Part shown: positions 24,197 through 36,552 of the stretch, one piece after another | Numbering within the stretch: the first letter of the stretch is position 1 | How the letters are laid out: each line of letters begins with the position of its first letter | From: Sialis fuliginosa | Lineage: Eukaryota; Arthropoda; Insecta; Megaloptera; Sialidae | Direction of reading: 5' to 3' | DNA length: 64,000 bases | Assembly: GCA_961205875.1 (NCBI GenBank) | Contig: OY540814.1 | Span: 7,050,993-7,114,992 of the forward strand | Made by a program: the position numbers and the translations under genes | Notes under the pieces: model-generated | The model's database searches: none | What the model was told of the DNA's origin: nothing | The model's input: only the letters and a program-made list of their open reading frames with translations

Positions 24197-24399
24197 ATTT
24201 AATAAAAAATTGTTAATAAAATAATAGGCTCTCATATGCTTTGTGAAAACATAGCGCACAAATTTTTTTTTGTCAAACTTGGTAATAGTTATTAATAAAT
24301 GGTTTAATTAATACTTCCTTCTTAATTAAAATAATAAAGAGACTGCAATTTTAAAAGAATGGAAATATTATTCATTGAACAAAAGATAAAATAAGAATC

Positions 24400-24930
24400 A
24401 CACACATATGCACGTACATATTAAACTGCATGCCATTGTTTTAGTATCACCACGATTCCTTCAAGGCACTCACGCACGTGTGAAAAACGAAAACAACTGA
24501 TATTACCTATAACCCATAAAATAATCAATCATGCAACTTTTATATAAACCATTGTTCTTGTAACCATTAAAAATTTGTATTGGCTTAGTTGGGTATGTTA
24601 AGTAGACATTATTCCCGCATTTAATCATCCAAACACGTCATTAAAAAATTGATTGCATTGCAACGAGAGCATGGTTTATGTATATCACATATATACAACG
24701 TTGTTTTCAATTTCGCTCGTACACACAGACCCGTGATTTACTTTATTTGCTATTGTTTTGTGATTTATTGCAGCGCAACCGTGACAAGTATATAGTCAAC
24801 AGTCGAGCTAATCGCTCATTGTTTTTTATATCCGCAGCGCGAGAAGCAGTGTTTGAACCATAGCTGAACTCATGTACACCTTGTATTATATTTTTGCATC
24901 ACGCATATGGCCTGTTTAAGATTCAGTTAC
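24400..24930. promoter_or_regulatory. Broad mildly GC-richer island
   Basis: Balanced unique sequence with CAAGGCACTCACGCACGTG and GAAGCAGTGTTTGAACC. The plus frame at 24678-24863 resembles no protein. Candidate regulatory DNA; boundaries are vague. Confidence 0.22.
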
Positions 24931-25402
24931 GTTATTGAGACCTGTTCACATAGGATAAAATTTTTAATTTAAATGCAATTTTTATTAATTGTTAATTGCG
25001 TTGTTACTGCTTACGCAGAAACTGAAAGTGTTCTTAAGTTTTTAATGATGTTTATTATAATTTTAAAAACATTAATGTATACTTGCTATACTTTATATTA
25101 TGTTCTTGTAAAATGAATTAAATAAAAATATTATATATATTTTATATTCACCCACATTTGTTTTACGCTCATTAAGAAAAATATTTTAACATGCATTATA
25201 CATTTTATGGAGCAATAATAAATAATAGATTATACAAACGTGATAATAAATCTGAACTAAGTTCTTTTCGTTCTATAGCATAAAATATATACACATCTCG
25301 AAGTTTTTAAAAGAAATATTAATTTATGTGTTGACTAGTTTTCAGAACTAAATTCTGACTAAAACCACTATTTTAAAATTGTTAATATATGTCTACCATA
25401 TA
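24931..25402. other. A+T-rich non-coding stretch
   Basis: Nothing recognised. Confidence 0.5.
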
Positions 25403-25410
25403 GTATAGAT

Positions 25411-25634
25411 CATAGATTCCCAAACTTATTTAACCCACTACCCCCATTTCAGCTATAAAAAATCACAAGGCTCCTCTGATTATTTACATTTTTAGTAGTG
25501 AATATTTTTTCTTATACATATCTATTGTTATATAATAATCCAGGGCTTCCTAACTACACCCAGAAACACCAGAGCTCCCTTTGATCCACCCAATACCACC
25601 AAGGGAGCTGAGGACCACAGTTTGGGAACCAGTG
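25411..25634. mobile_element. hAT-type MITE
   Basis: The right end read inward is CACTGGTTCCCAAACTGTGG and the left end CATAGATTCCCAAACTTATT. The first is the classic CAGTGGTTCCCAAACT-like hAT terminal repeat. Flanks GTATAGAT (25403-25410) and ATGTGGAT (25635-25642) agree at 5 of 8 positions, consistent with a worn 8-bp hAT target duplication. Length 224 bp, no transposase. It is probably old, given the diverged ends. Confidence 0.7.
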
Positions 25635-26335
25635 ATGTGGATTATATTAAATATTGTTTAAGAATGTTATTTTACAATTTTCTATGTATTTTTTGCACCA
25701 AATATAGTGTAAAGTAAATAAAAACCAACGCAATAAATACTGTATTCAGCCTAAATAAAGTAAAACAGGCTAAATCTGCACCCTGGTTTTAACGAATAGT
25801 GGATCAAATTGCGTTAGAGATAGCTTCGTAACTCTCAATTTGTTGCTTGTCGCTTAGACGCGTGTATGTCTCTGCCTGTAGCTCACTTCACGTTATATGG
25901 TTGTCTTTATTATACGTTGGTATGTGTGAACCAATCTATATTCCCGCTATAATTAATATGTGGTTACGTGAAAAATAAATACACACGTATTTGGTTTCGT
26001 TTTATTTTTGCCTCAAGGAGTATTTGTATGTACCTACGTATATATATTTTTGTTTTAAATGTTATATTTGATTCGCAAAAAGGTTTACTTCTTTATTTAT
26101 TAGTAGCTATAGTTCCCGGTCCGAGTGGATGTCGGAATGTCACCAAGTACTATAACAATAATATGTAAAATGAGAAAAAATCCGTTTGGATCACTTGCGA
26201 ATGTTAAGACGTAATGACAAAAATATAAAACTACATATGTATAGAAGAATTGAATGCTTACAATTGATACCTCATTTGTCTTTTTAAAAAATTCAAAAAA
26301 ATTTTATTTGTATAATTCAGGTCTAATTGGTTCAC
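25635..26335. other. Non-coding; weak island at 25780-25960
   Basis: A small balanced patch carries GCTTAGACGCGTGTATGTC. The plus frame 25968-26168 has no family resemblance. No gene called. Confidence 0.4.
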
Positions 26336-26339
26336 AATA

Positions 26340-26425
26340 TAGATGCTATAATTATACCAAATCTCAGCTTCTTGGGTCAAATGGTTCAGTAGTTAGAAGG
26401 CGTGACAAACAGTGTTTATTCCTTT
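26340..26425 (+). repeat. LINE 3'-tail-like fragment
   Basis: ACCAAATCTCAGCTTCTTGG followed by GTCAAATGGTTCAGTAGTTA and GGCGTGACAAACAG is wording typical of the non-coding 3' tail of insect RTE-type LINEs. No reverse-transcriptase frame is adjacent. Single copy in this window; the assignment rests on resemblance only. Confidence 0.35.
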
Positions 26426-27190
26426 TTTCCGATGTCGGTACGAAATACAAAAAGTCAAATAAAAAATTTCACGATATTCTTTGATATCCCTCTGAGAGTC
26501 ATCGATAGTTACATCTACTGAAGTATATAAATTTTAGGTGAATAACATTACATTTTAAGTACCGCTGAGAATGATTAGACCTATTTAATTACACACCGAT
26601 ATAAATACATAATCATAAATATAAACGCGTGACCATTGAACAAACGATATAGCATTAAGTATGCACAAACAAAACATATAACATTCTAATACACCGACTA
26701 AAAATCGAGTAACGCGTTCATACATATACATTACCAATATACATTACGTACAAATGAATAAACATATCTGATATACAGAACAATAGATGTGATTCGGATA
26801 AGGACACGTACACACATATGTGTAACGTATGAGGGTGGCCAATTAAGTTATGTACACATTTTATAATATCTGTAACTCATTAATGAATATTGGACATTAT
26901 AAATAAACACCTTATTGTATTTAAAATTTCAATTTTTAATAACAGATTCTTAATTATAGAAAATTTTAATTTTAGTTTGATTGATCGAATCCAAGGTTCG
27001 ACGTAAATGTGCATACTCGTTGTTCGTGAAATCGGGTATTAGTTTTCTAAAACAAAACAATTCGATAAATTTTTCATCCGCTACGAAACCATAATAAACC
27101 GATATCAAAAAATAACATTTTTCCAAGTTTTGGCTTTAAAAGGATGCAGGAATTTGAATTCAAGAGAATCTGGAACTCAAAATGAGTTGA
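26426..27190. other. A+T-rich non-coding stretch
   Basis: No gene or RNA gene recognised. Confidence 0.5.
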
Positions 27191-27194
27191 TTTT

Positions 27195-27725
27195 ACGAAA
27201 AGCTGTCTGTCTGTCTGTCTCCTGAATCCTTGTCACACGCATAAATTAAAAACCACTGAACCGATATTAATGAAAGTTGGTTGGATGGTTGAATCTAGCT
27301 TGAGGACGGTCCCATTTCAAAATCATCAAAATCGTGTGTAAGGGGGAGGAGTGACATCCCAAAATATTTATTTTTTCAAGATATCTCAACGTGAAAATTT
27401 TATAGAATCTTTTTTTGTACAGCATTCAATATCCTACAACGTTTGTTGTAAAATATTCCCTTACAAAGATTTATCTCAATTTGCTTTAAAAATCGTGTTT
27501 TGTTTTTTAAATTGATATTTACTTTAAAAAATTTCGAACTAATATTTTTTAGTAAAATTGTATAAAAAATAAATGGTTAACAGATGCCAGGCAATTTATT
27601 TATCTGAACATTTTATCGGTTTTTATTTAAATTGTTCAAAAACGAATTACTTTTGGTGAATTTAGCACGAGGAAGCACTGTGCATTTATTTGGCAGATGT
27701 TTTTTTACAACTTTTGAAAATATGA
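27195..27725 (+). repeat. Dispersed repeat family A, copy 1
   Basis: ACGAAAAGCTGT, a (CTGT)n run, CTCCTGAATCCTTGTCACAC, ACTGAACCGATATTAATG, TTGAGGACGGTCCCATTTC and GTGACATCCCAAAATATT mark this family. It continues through TTTAAATTGATATTTACTTT to TTAGCACGAGGAAGCACTG. Length about 530 bp. The wording resembles the 3' part of a retroelement or a large Helitron-like tail, but no reverse transcriptase or Rep frame is present. Other copies: 33645, 36005, 45120 (minus) and 52125 (minus). Confidence 0.7.
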
Positions 27726-28610
27726 AAAGATTAATATTAACAACTTAATTTTTTATCATAATGAGATTATAAGAAATAAAAAAATCGATGGAAGTAAAAT
27801 CTATATCCACAACTTAATTGTCAACCTGTACATATCCAATTGCAAGTACGTATGTTACGTCTATAAGTAATTAGAATTAGATTACCGGTACAACTGACCA
27901 AACAGCGTTCCTTACTTGCAATTTCTTACTTCGCATTGACAGATTTCAACGGCTACTTACCTGTAAACAAGAAAAACAAATTAGCAATTAGCTGAGAAGA
28001 AAGGTGTTACAATACGACTGATTAATCAAAATGTTCACGTATATGGAAATTGATTAGAATGAATGCGCAGTTTGCAAAATGCATTTGTATGTAGTGTCTC
28101 GCAGACGGAATTTATTAAAACAGATAAGCTACAGTTACTAGATTATTTGTGAAGGCAGGTACATATGTGTAACGATATTGAAATTGAAAATAACTTATGT
28201 ATATGGGCATTTAAAAATGCAGTTACGATAATAGTTCTACTACCTTCATAACGTAAAGAATAGTGATTTTTGTATGACGGATGTGTCTGTCAATAAAATT
28301 TTATTTTGTATAGATTTGATTTTTTTCACTTTAAATTACCTTCTTGCATTAATTACAAATGGGGGGAATAAAGTTTAAAAAAAAATTAGATACCCTACGG
28401 ACGGATGGATAGACAACCACAGACATCTAGTGAATAGATTTTCCCTTTTTAACAGACCCTAAAAAAAGAGAAAGAGGCACGTAAAAAATTTGTTGTTGAA
28501 AAATTAATTTTAAATATGCTAGGGGGCTCCATATAAAAATTTGCCAGGGGCCCGGAATTTGTAGTTACGCCACAGTCTCCAGGTCTCCAGAGTTTACTAT
28601 GATTTTTATT
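27726..28610. other. Non-coding with a small transposon-like patch at 28500-28580
   Basis: On the minus strand the patch reads GTGGCGTAACTACAAATTCC then GGGCCCCTGGC, wording common in worn DNA-transposon ends of insects. The overlapping minus frame (28449-28649) translates it and is not a gene. Confidence 0.35.
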
Positions 28611-28614
28611 AAAT

Positions 28615-28820
28615 TGCTTTTTGACGTGAATAACGTCTAGTGTGGACATTTCAAAAACTTGATGTAACGGGCTGAGATCAGTTTTCGCGCTAGCGTAAAT
28701 TTACAATCAGTATATCTCTACACTCAGAGCAGCTATCACATTGGTTTTGGTCTCAAGTTATAGGTCTACGAGGTACAAGTACAAATCAAAACATTTAACG
28801 AGTCTTAATGAGTGAAAAAA
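28615..28820 (+). repeat. Dispersed repeat family C, copy 2
   Basis: Shares GTGAATAACGTCTAG, TTTCAAAAACTTGATGTAAC, GCGCTAGCGTAAATTTA and CACTCAGAGCAGCT with 4871-5118. It lacks about 25 bp near the start and its 3' end does not form the perfect hairpin of copy 1. No coding capacity. Confidence 0.65.
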
Positions 28821-30265
28821 TTCATATAATAAATTTTTTTTTTATAATGTCGGCTAAAACACGCAGTTATCAGAAAAAAAATACCATTACCAGTAGCTTA
28901 GAAGGTTAGGAGGTACATAGTTTTATTCAAGCTCACTGTAAGAAATGTGCATCTCAACACAGTCACACCCATTTTTTGATATTGGAAATTATTTCTCCAA
29001 AGTATGTGTAATAAGAGTCAATATTCATGGTTAGGGGTTTTGAGTTAAATCAAAATTAGCATACGTTTGTGTGAATACCTAAGAGTAGAGATAATTTCAT
29101 CAATGTTACAAACAAACAGTTTAGGCAGGAGATGAATTTATCTAAAAATAACTACACATCAACCATGTTTACATCAAAGATGAATAAAATTATAATTAAT
29201 TTGCATAGCACCGCAAAAGCAATATTATAATAGTATAACATTCGGAAAACGCATAGAAATGGATGGGGTGCAACATTAAACATAGAATTATAAACATATT
29301 AATACAGATTCAATGGCAATTTTCAATCTCGTGTTAGAAACACAATTATTGTATGCACAGCTTATAGTCATTATTATTTGTGAAATTTATAACCAAATTG
29401 AACATTTAATTGTTTTGGAAATATGTTTGAAGCTTGTATCAATACAATAAGCCTATTGGCAAAAGAGTTAACTAACACTACTTGAATGAAATTAATATCA
29501 ATACTGCTATTTGGGGCATTCATTATATGCCACAGCACGCACGTTGTATCACGTTAATAAATATGTTTTATTTCAAAATTTGCTATATATTACACGTTTT
29601 TCGATTTTTATTTTCAAATATACTAGATTTCATTTTTTTAAATAAAAACTGTTAAATATTGCCAATAATAAAATTTTAAATATATTACAAAATATAAGAA
29701 AACGAAAATACGACTAATATAAGAAAGTTATAAACCTAATTAATAGATATAAGAAACACATTTAATATTCCATAACTAAATTATTAATTTTAAAGTTTCT
29801 TTTAGGGCTTCAGACAAGTAAGTCTCGGATTTATAACAGCCAATCTCGTTTCGATCTCGGATTTTGCAACTGTCATGCTTCTCAAATTTTATCTCGTGGA
29901 AAATTTTAATTAAAATAACTATTTACATTTTTTCTCACAGTTATAATATATCATCAAAGTAAAATAATAATTATTGACAAATTGAGACTCTCGACAAGAC
30001 TTATAAGTAAAAAAAAGTTAATATCCTCTCGAAAAAACTAACTATCGTCTTATTTAAATTGTAACCAGCTTCGTCTTAACGTGAATCCCTAGTTTCTTTC
30101 ATCTATAAGCATTTCTGTGAGTTAAATAAAATATACGAAAATGATCTGTATTATATCAATAATTAGAAGAAAAAAAACATTATAGTGGTCGTTTTGAGTT
30201 TTGACTTGTGAATGGTTCATATTTGCATAGCATTTATAAAATAGTACGATCAGCAATAATTAATT
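28821..30265. other. A+T-rich non-coding stretch
   Basis: No gene recognised. A patch at 29820-29880 (TAAGTCTCGGATTTATAAC) is slightly richer in G+C. Confidence 0.45.
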
Positions 30266-30269
30266 GCCA

Positions 30270-30510
30270 ATTATTATCAATACACATTACATGCGAGTAG
30301 CGTTTCGCACCAGGCAAGTAGTGTGGGTCAGTAAAAACGACACGATAGCCCATGTTTTGATCATGATTGATGTAATGCGAAATTTATTTGATGAGTGCAG
30401 CGTCAACACACGTCAATACATTCTGTACACAGCATATAACTGTACGAATCGTCAATTGTTTGGAATCATAACCGACTGAACACAAATTGCCGCCGCCCTT
30501 GTTCAAATAC
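30270..30510. promoter_or_regulatory. Mild GC-richer island
   Basis: Contains GTAGCGTTTCGCACCAGGC and GCAGCGTCAACACACGTC. The 71-codon plus frame (30264-30479) has no recognised features. Candidate non-coding element. Confidence 0.22.
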
Positions 30511-31849
30511 ACGCATTGGCTGATCGACATATTTTTTGTTTATTTTTTTATGCGCGGATAAAGTTGAATTGATACGTGACAAAAGTTTGAATGCACTGTT
30601 TGAATTGTAATGTTGAACTAGGTGAAATTATTGCCGAAATAATCGCTTTGAAAAATATTTAATTAAAGGTATGATATGATGATATATCAAGTTCGATGGC
30701 TTTTCAATTAAAAATTATGTAGGTATTTGTCACGCAAATTTATGTATGCGCGTAAATTACGTTCTCAAATATTTTCTAACAAATAGATGGACAAAAACTA
30801 CATTTTCTTTATCCCCATACATTAATATTTCATTCTCAACCATATCCAAATTTTATATCAATATTAATATATTTTAATATTTTATTATGTCGTTTTAGTG
30901 ATCATATATTAAAAAAAAAACTGTCCGATTGTTTGGATTTGACACAAAAACTACTCAACTGTTCATAAGCTCATTCTCTATTGTTAGTTTAGGCTATATG
31001 ATATAGTTGATATACAGTAGGCCCGTTTTAAGAAAAAATTACAATCGATGGTTTTTTTAAATAAAATATAGAGCAACCAGTTGTACGAGTTTTCACCGAT
31101 TTTAAAAAACACGTGGGCGAATCAATGGGAAAATTCTTGTATTACATAAAAATATAGGTAACTGGTAACATAATGTATATATTGAAGTAAAACTGTATCG
31201 AAATAATTAGTTTACATACAGTTACGTTGTAATATGGCATATTAATCACAAATGCATGTATTTATTTAGTTATACATATTCATTAAAAGTTACCGAACGC
31301 CAGGTGAATATAGTTTACTGTATAGTTAATTAAAATATGTATATAATAACACATTACTATACATTAAATGGATAACGACACAAAATAAATAAATGTGACT
31401 CTTTATGAACCAATATTAAACATTATTTTATCTAATGACGATATGAATTATAATATAAATCACAAATTTGCAATTTTATATCGGATAAATCATTACTAAT
31501 TCATAATGTTTTATAGTATTTACAGGATGAAATAATTTATGAATTTTATTAATAAAATGTTTTACATGGAATTGTGCGTAATCCATTTAAATTAAATATA
31601 ATAGTACATACGTATTATATGTATTAAGAATATATAAGTAAATTTTTATCTCTAATTTATTTCAAAATAAATTATAATGTAACATTTATAAAATCCAAGT
31701 AAATTTAAAACGCTGAAGTAATTTTGTGTAATTTCATAATTCTGACATATCATAAACAAAGCACTTACTTGAAAATAATTTAACTAAAAAAGCATACTGT
31801 TCGTATACTGACAAAACCAATTTACAAAACGAGAATTTTAGCATCAATG
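30511..31849. other. A+T-rich non-coding stretch
   Basis: No gene or clear repeat. CGTTTTAAGAAAAAATTACA at about 31024 recurs in similar form at 40231, possibly a worn shared repeat. Confidence 0.45.
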
Positions 31850-32180
31850 CCATCAAAAGATTAAAACATATCCATTTCTCCCTTTGTCATGAACACAACC
31901 GGCAAAAATGATTCTCAAATCTCATTATTTTAATAAACATTGCCAAAAGCATCAACAAAACAAATTTTCTTTAAAAGCAGATCATACGCATCGCATTGAA
32001 GTTGGCAGCAAACGAATGGTGGTACAGTTGTTTGATGCGTATTCTCGTGTATTGCATCTGACACATAGACGATTTTCAAACAATACAAGACACTAGCTTT
32101 GTCCTGCCTCCACGCAAGCGTCCGTCAACTATCCTTCTTCGTCGGCAATAACAATCGTCGCTAGGGAGTTCAAATTTACC
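31850..32180. promoter_or_regulatory. GC-richer island, candidate regulatory element
   Basis: Balanced, unique sequence with GTCCTGCCTCCACGCAAGCG and CGTCGGCAATAACAATCG. The plus frame 31908-32096 ends within it and resembles no family. Candidate enhancer by composition. Confidence 0.28.
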
Positions 32181-32999
32181 TAAACGGATTTTTTTAAATT
32201 TAGCGATCAAATTAGATGCACTCTAGTTTTTTCTTTGCCTTAAATAATCAATAACTACGAGGTTATAGGAATAAGGAGTTCATGTATAGAAGAGTACTTC
32301 TTTATCTAGCAAATGAGTTTCATGTTGTTTGGTAATGATTTAAATATTATAATAATATAATCAAATGGGAGGAGCCTACTATGTTTGTAATAAGCGAGTT
32401 TGAATGAAAACTGGTCGACAACTTCTGCATGCGACTCTACATTGGGTTTATATGCTTGTCTTTATTTAAACATGAGTTTAAAAAAGATAATGTATTCGTT
32501 GGTTCATATGTTATACCTATCTCTATCTTCACTTATGTGAACCAAATTTTACATATTACAGCAATACAGAATACGCAGTTCATATCTCTATATCTATTAG
32601 TTCAAGTATGTAAAAAAAGTTTGGAAAGAATGACTTTTTTTACAAAAACTATTAAATACTATATATAGGTACTCGTAAAACCTGTTGTATTTATCAAATA
32701 TAACAAAAATGAAATACAAAAACGTAGTGGGTAACCAATTATATATATATCAAACAAATAAAATCAGAAGAAAAAGTTTGAATTTTTTATAATTATCTTA
32801 AGCTTTCTCCCTAATGCACCTTTAACATTAATATTAAATATTTAAATACAAAATATTAAACAAAAATTCCAAGACATATCAAAGAAAAAAATATACATCT
32901 CGATATTAAAATTTAAATAAAGAATGAACATATACAAACATATATATCATACATTTTCGTTTGTATACATATAACATATTGAATAATATAACATCAAAT
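32181..32999. other. A+T-rich non-coding stretch
   Basis: Nothing recognised; frames here are random-looking. Confidence 0.5.
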
Positions 33000-33330
33000 G
33001 CAATACACGAGCCCTTATGATTAGGGATTATTAAAACAACGCGAAGTTCAAAGCCGCCTAGATCGAACCCCGATCGCGATTGGTCTGATGAACACGTCAG
33101 CATTACAAAGAGGACCGTCTGCCTGCAGACATATCTGCGTTTTTTAACCTGTCATTAATAAATTGAGTCTCGGTTCAAGGGAGAGTACATACATGTTATA
33201 GGGGAAGCAACAACATTGCAGGTTGAGTTACAAAGCGATACACTTCAAAGTAACAGTTTTTGATTTCTGCGTTGGTTATTGCGTTTATTTTTTGTAAACG
33301 TAAATGAACTGTCATTCATCCACGTTGCAT
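33000..33330. promoter_or_regulatory. GC-richer island, candidate regulatory element
   Basis: Contains GAACCCCGATCGCGATTGG and AGAGGACCGTCTGCCTGCAG. No frame of note. Followed on the plus strand by a T/G-rich stretch. Confidence 0.25.
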
Positions 33331-33644
33331 GTGGTTGTTGTGTTTAATTGTAAAGTAAATGTCATTTGGTGATTTGTTTCGAAATTACTGTTGGTGTAAT
33401 TATTATATTTGCATTTATTTTGTGATATTTTAGTAGATGAAGGTTTGTAATTGTCAATTATTGGGGTTGAATTATATTTGATATATATATTCAGTTTGAA
33501 AATTATGTTAGTACTAGCGGTTAACCTTGTCAAAAATGACGTGAAATAATAATTATTATTAAACAAAATAATTACAACTATCAATATTAATATATAACAG
33601 GTGTGACCGAAGAAAGCTTTTAGAATAAATACAAACCATTTTTC

Positions 33645-34195
33645 GTTAGCTATTTTTACTTCCTCACAATATAGAAGCTTTTTGATCGTTTTAAAATGAG
33701 ACAAAAAATTGTTCTCCGATTTTAAATTGAATCCTTGTCATACGCAAAACTCATAAACTACTGAACCGATAATAATGAAACTTGGTTGGATGGTTGGGTC
33801 TGTCTTGAGGACGGTCCCATTTCAAAATTATCAAAAGCGTGTCTAAGGGGAAGGTGTAACATCCCAAAATATTCATTATTTCAATATATCTCAAGAACGA
33901 CAAATATTACGTGAACATTTTATAGAATCTTTTTTGCATTCAATTTTCTATAATATAGGTCGACAACGTATTTAAAGTGAAATTATCAAAAAAATAAAAA
34001 ATATCTATGAAAAAATAACTCGTGTTTTGTTTTTTAAATTGATATTTACTTTAAAAAATTTCGAACTAATATTTTTTAAAGTAAAATTGTTTAAAAATGA
34101 AATGGTTAACCAATGCCAGGCAATTTATCTGAACACTTTATCGGTTTTTATTTAAATTGTTCAATAATTAACTTTATTTGGTGAATTTTAGGAAA
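33645..34195 (+). repeat. Dispersed repeat family A, copy 2
   Basis: Includes GAAGCTTTTTGATCGTTTTA, GAATCCTTGTCATACGC, TTGAGGACGGTCCCATTTC, AACATCCCAAAATATTC, ATGCCAGGCAATTTATCTG and the terminal TTTGGTGAATTTTAGG. About 550 bp; lacks the GCACGAGGAAGCAC end seen in copies 1 and 3. No coding capacity. Confidence 0.7.
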
Positions 34196-34735
34196 TGATT
34201 TTATGATTTAATAAAAAATATCAGTACACTATTTTACTGATAATATATATGTAAAAGGATGTATTTTTAAAGAATGTATTAAGTACACAACAATGTATGC
34301 ATTTTATGTTAAATAAATGTTTAGTGAACAATCTTAATATATCTTTGAAAATGCATATCAAGTTACTATTAATACTTATGAATTAAATAACCCATATATC
34401 ACGTTCTCTGTTTCACATAATCAATCGCCATAAAAGAAATAACCGCCAATTAATAACAGTATAATGCACAGTTTGATTATATTTATGTGTATATATAAAA
34501 CTATTTACATATATTTGTTATAAAAAAGTTAATCATTTACCGGTCAGAAAACTTTTGAACAAAGAATAATTTAATTAATTTTATACATATTCTTTATTAC
34601 AAGTAAAAATGTGTTTTAAAACAACAAAACCATATTTTACCAAAAATAAAAGAGTAAAATATATACCTCCTTATACATATAATACATGTAAATACATATA
34701 TATGCACATTATAGATATGAAAAGAAAAAAGCTTT
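34196..34735. other. A+T-rich non-coding stretch
   Basis: Nothing recognised. Confidence 0.5.
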
Positions 34736-34739
34736 CAGG

Positions 34740-35115
34740 ATAAAAAATATTATCGAGGGAATCGATACAAGCATCTCCGGCAATAAAAACAATATTACAG
34801 AATGATTCTGATAAATCACATTTCGCGGAATCACTCAAACAAATTCAGTGAAAAGACGTGATGAATGGTAAGTACACATACGAATAGCACGGTGTCAATG
34901 ATAAATAGTGGAACAATATGCCCGAGCGCTGGGTAGCACGATTGATGGTCAACATTAGGCAGTCCAAGACATATCCAGCCCATTTGCGTACCGGTGTCCG
35001 TCTTTGTTTATGTCATACACTTTTTCCTCTGTTTCGGTGTTCATTTGTTGTATCCTTTCCCACGTATGTGAGTGATTCGATTTACTGTGATTCGGCCACT
35101 TGTTGTAATTAATAT
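34740..35115. promoter_or_regulatory. GC-richer island, candidate regulatory element
   Basis: Balanced unique sequence with ATGCCCGAGCGCTGGGTAGC and CGTACCGGTGTCCGTC. The plus frame 34918-35112 is open but has no recognisable protein features. Candidate conserved non-coding element. Confidence 0.28.
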
Positions 35116-35234
35116 TGATTGTTTATGTATGGACCATATATGTACTGAATTTATAACAGTTTACCGTTATCAAGGAGTAGGTTGTTCATAAGCAATGAGG
35201 AACTGTAATTATCGAATTGTTTGAATCTTGATAT

Positions 35235-35510
35235 AAGGTACTGGCACCAGTCTTGGAACTTACTCCAGTGTTGGAATTATATGTACTAAATTATACATTT
35301 AAACTAAAAATATACACCTTAACTACAATAAAATAATGTCACTCGACACGTGTTTCGACTTCATAAGAAGTCCCCATCAAGAGCCTTACAGTGGTTATTT
35401 TTAGTTTAAGTGACTAAGAGACCACGTTTTTTTTAAATAAATTAGAAATATTTGTTGATATTTCATTACTGCCATTACTGAATCATAATCCATAGACATT
35501 ATTTGTAATT
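35235..35510 (+). mobile_element. MITE family 1, copy 5 (5' half, interrupted)
   Basis: AAGGTACTGGCACCAGTCTTGG followed 8 bases later by CCAGTGTTGG is the family's left end. The interior resumes after an insert at 35294-35437, with ATATTTGTTGATATTT and GAATCATAATCCATAGACA. The right half and right terminal repeat are missing; a Helitron-like fragment begins about 55 bp further on. So this copy was hit at least once after it landed. Confidence 0.75.
35294..35437 (-). ncRNA. Hammerhead-ribozyme-bearing insert, degraded copy
   Basis: A 144-bp unit interrupts MITE copy 5 and is flanked on both sides by TAAATTA, a likely target-site duplication. On the minus strand it has a recognisable hammerhead layout: a core region, the 6-bp stem II GACTTC/GAAGTC, then GAAACACGTGTC. 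Outer arms (35300-35320 and 35396-35410) are complementary, extending stem I beyond what the copy at 52754 retains. The catalytic core departs from consensus, so self-cleavage is unlikely. It shows that the ribozyme is carried by a mobile unit, younger than the MITE it sits in. Confidence 0.7.
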
Positions 35511-35567
35511 TTTGTTCTGATTAGGTTTTGATTAGTTATAATTACGATAATAATTAATCGTGTTTGT

Positions 35568-35648
35568 ACTTAATTCAACTATATTTTTCAAAAATCCTAA
35601 ACAATAATTCCATAGTCCACGCGAGCGAAGCTGCGCGGGCCCAGCTAG
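35568..35648 (+). mobile_element. Helitron-like 3' end fragment (family B, copy 2)
   Basis: AATCCTAAACAATAATTCC, then a hairpin-forming CGCGAGCGAAGCTGCGCGG, ends in CAGCTAG with T next. A short GC hairpin 10-12 bp before CTAG, followed by T, is the Helitron 3' signature, and this version closely resembles the well-known lepidopteran one. Only the terminal ~80 bp is present. Confidence 0.6.
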
Positions 35649-35654
35649 TAAAAC

Positions 35655-36000
35655 ATAAAGTCCAAAAATATGATAAGAGAATCGTACAAGCAAACATTAT
35701 ATCAGAACAATCATAGAGTTTCTTTCTTCGTCGAAGAAATCTGAAAGTTCGCAGCACTAAATATTCCCTGAAGAGCGATGGCTGCCGTACACACACGTCC
35801 CGTTTTTAAGCAATGCACAAGTTTTGAGTGATCGATGGACTCATCTTTGTCAAGCTGTCTCTCCGAGGGGACATTACATATTCCACCTCTGTTTGGAATT
35901 CATCTATCGTTTAGTAGCCCAACTTCAGAGTACTGTTGTTTTTCAACAACCTCTCACATCCTTGATTTTTTTTGTCTCTATCACTTCAACTCTACAAACT
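35655..36000. promoter_or_regulatory. GC-richer island, candidate regulatory element
   Basis: Balanced unique sequence with GAGCGATGGCTGCCGTACAC and CTGTCTCTCCGAGGGGAC. Frames on both strands (35575-35796 minus, 35824-36099 plus) partly translate neighbouring repeats and are not convincing. Confidence 0.25.
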
Positions 36001-36004
36001 TATG

Positions 36005-36552
36005 TAGGTAATTTTGCTTTCCCGCAATATCAAAGATACGAAAAGCTGTGTGATCGTTTTAAAATGGAAAAAAATTGTTCTCTGATTCCAAAATTTTAAA
36101 TTAATCTTTCCGTTTCTTTGTCTGTCTCCTGAATCCTTGTCACACGCATAACTCATGAACAACTATACTGATAACAATGAAACTTACTTGGATGGTTGAA
36201 AGAAGATAGTCCCATTTCAAAATCATCAAAATTGTGTGTAATGGGGAAGGGTGACATCCCAAATATTTTTTTTTTAATATCTCAAGAACGACACATGTTA
36301 CGAGAAAATTTTATGGAATCTTTTTGTAGAGCATTAAATTTCCTATAATATAGGTCTAAAACGTTTATCCATAAAATATTCATTTCCAAAGATTTATCTT
36401 AATTAGCTTTAAAAAATCGTTATTTACAAAAAATTCGAACTAATATTTTTTAGTAACATTGTATAAATTTTTTAATAATTAAATACCTTTGGTGAATTTA
36501 GCACGAGGAAGCACTTTGCATTTACTTAGAAGATGTTATTTTACGTGTACTC
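36005..36552 (+). repeat. Dispersed repeat family A, copy 3
   Basis: Starts with CGAAAAGCTGTGTGATCG, then CTTTCCGTTTC, GTCTCCTGAATCCTTGTC, GGGTGACATCCCAAATATT and ends TTTAGCACGAGGAAGCACT. About 545 bp with a small internal deletion relative to copies 1 and 2. No coding frame. Confidence 0.7.

Noticed and set aside
33312-33704. Longest open frame of the window, 130 codons on the minus strand
   Set aside because: Its residues are Asn/Tyr/Thr/Ile-rich as expected from A+T-rich DNA, it overlaps repeat family A, and it has no domain or splice-site support.
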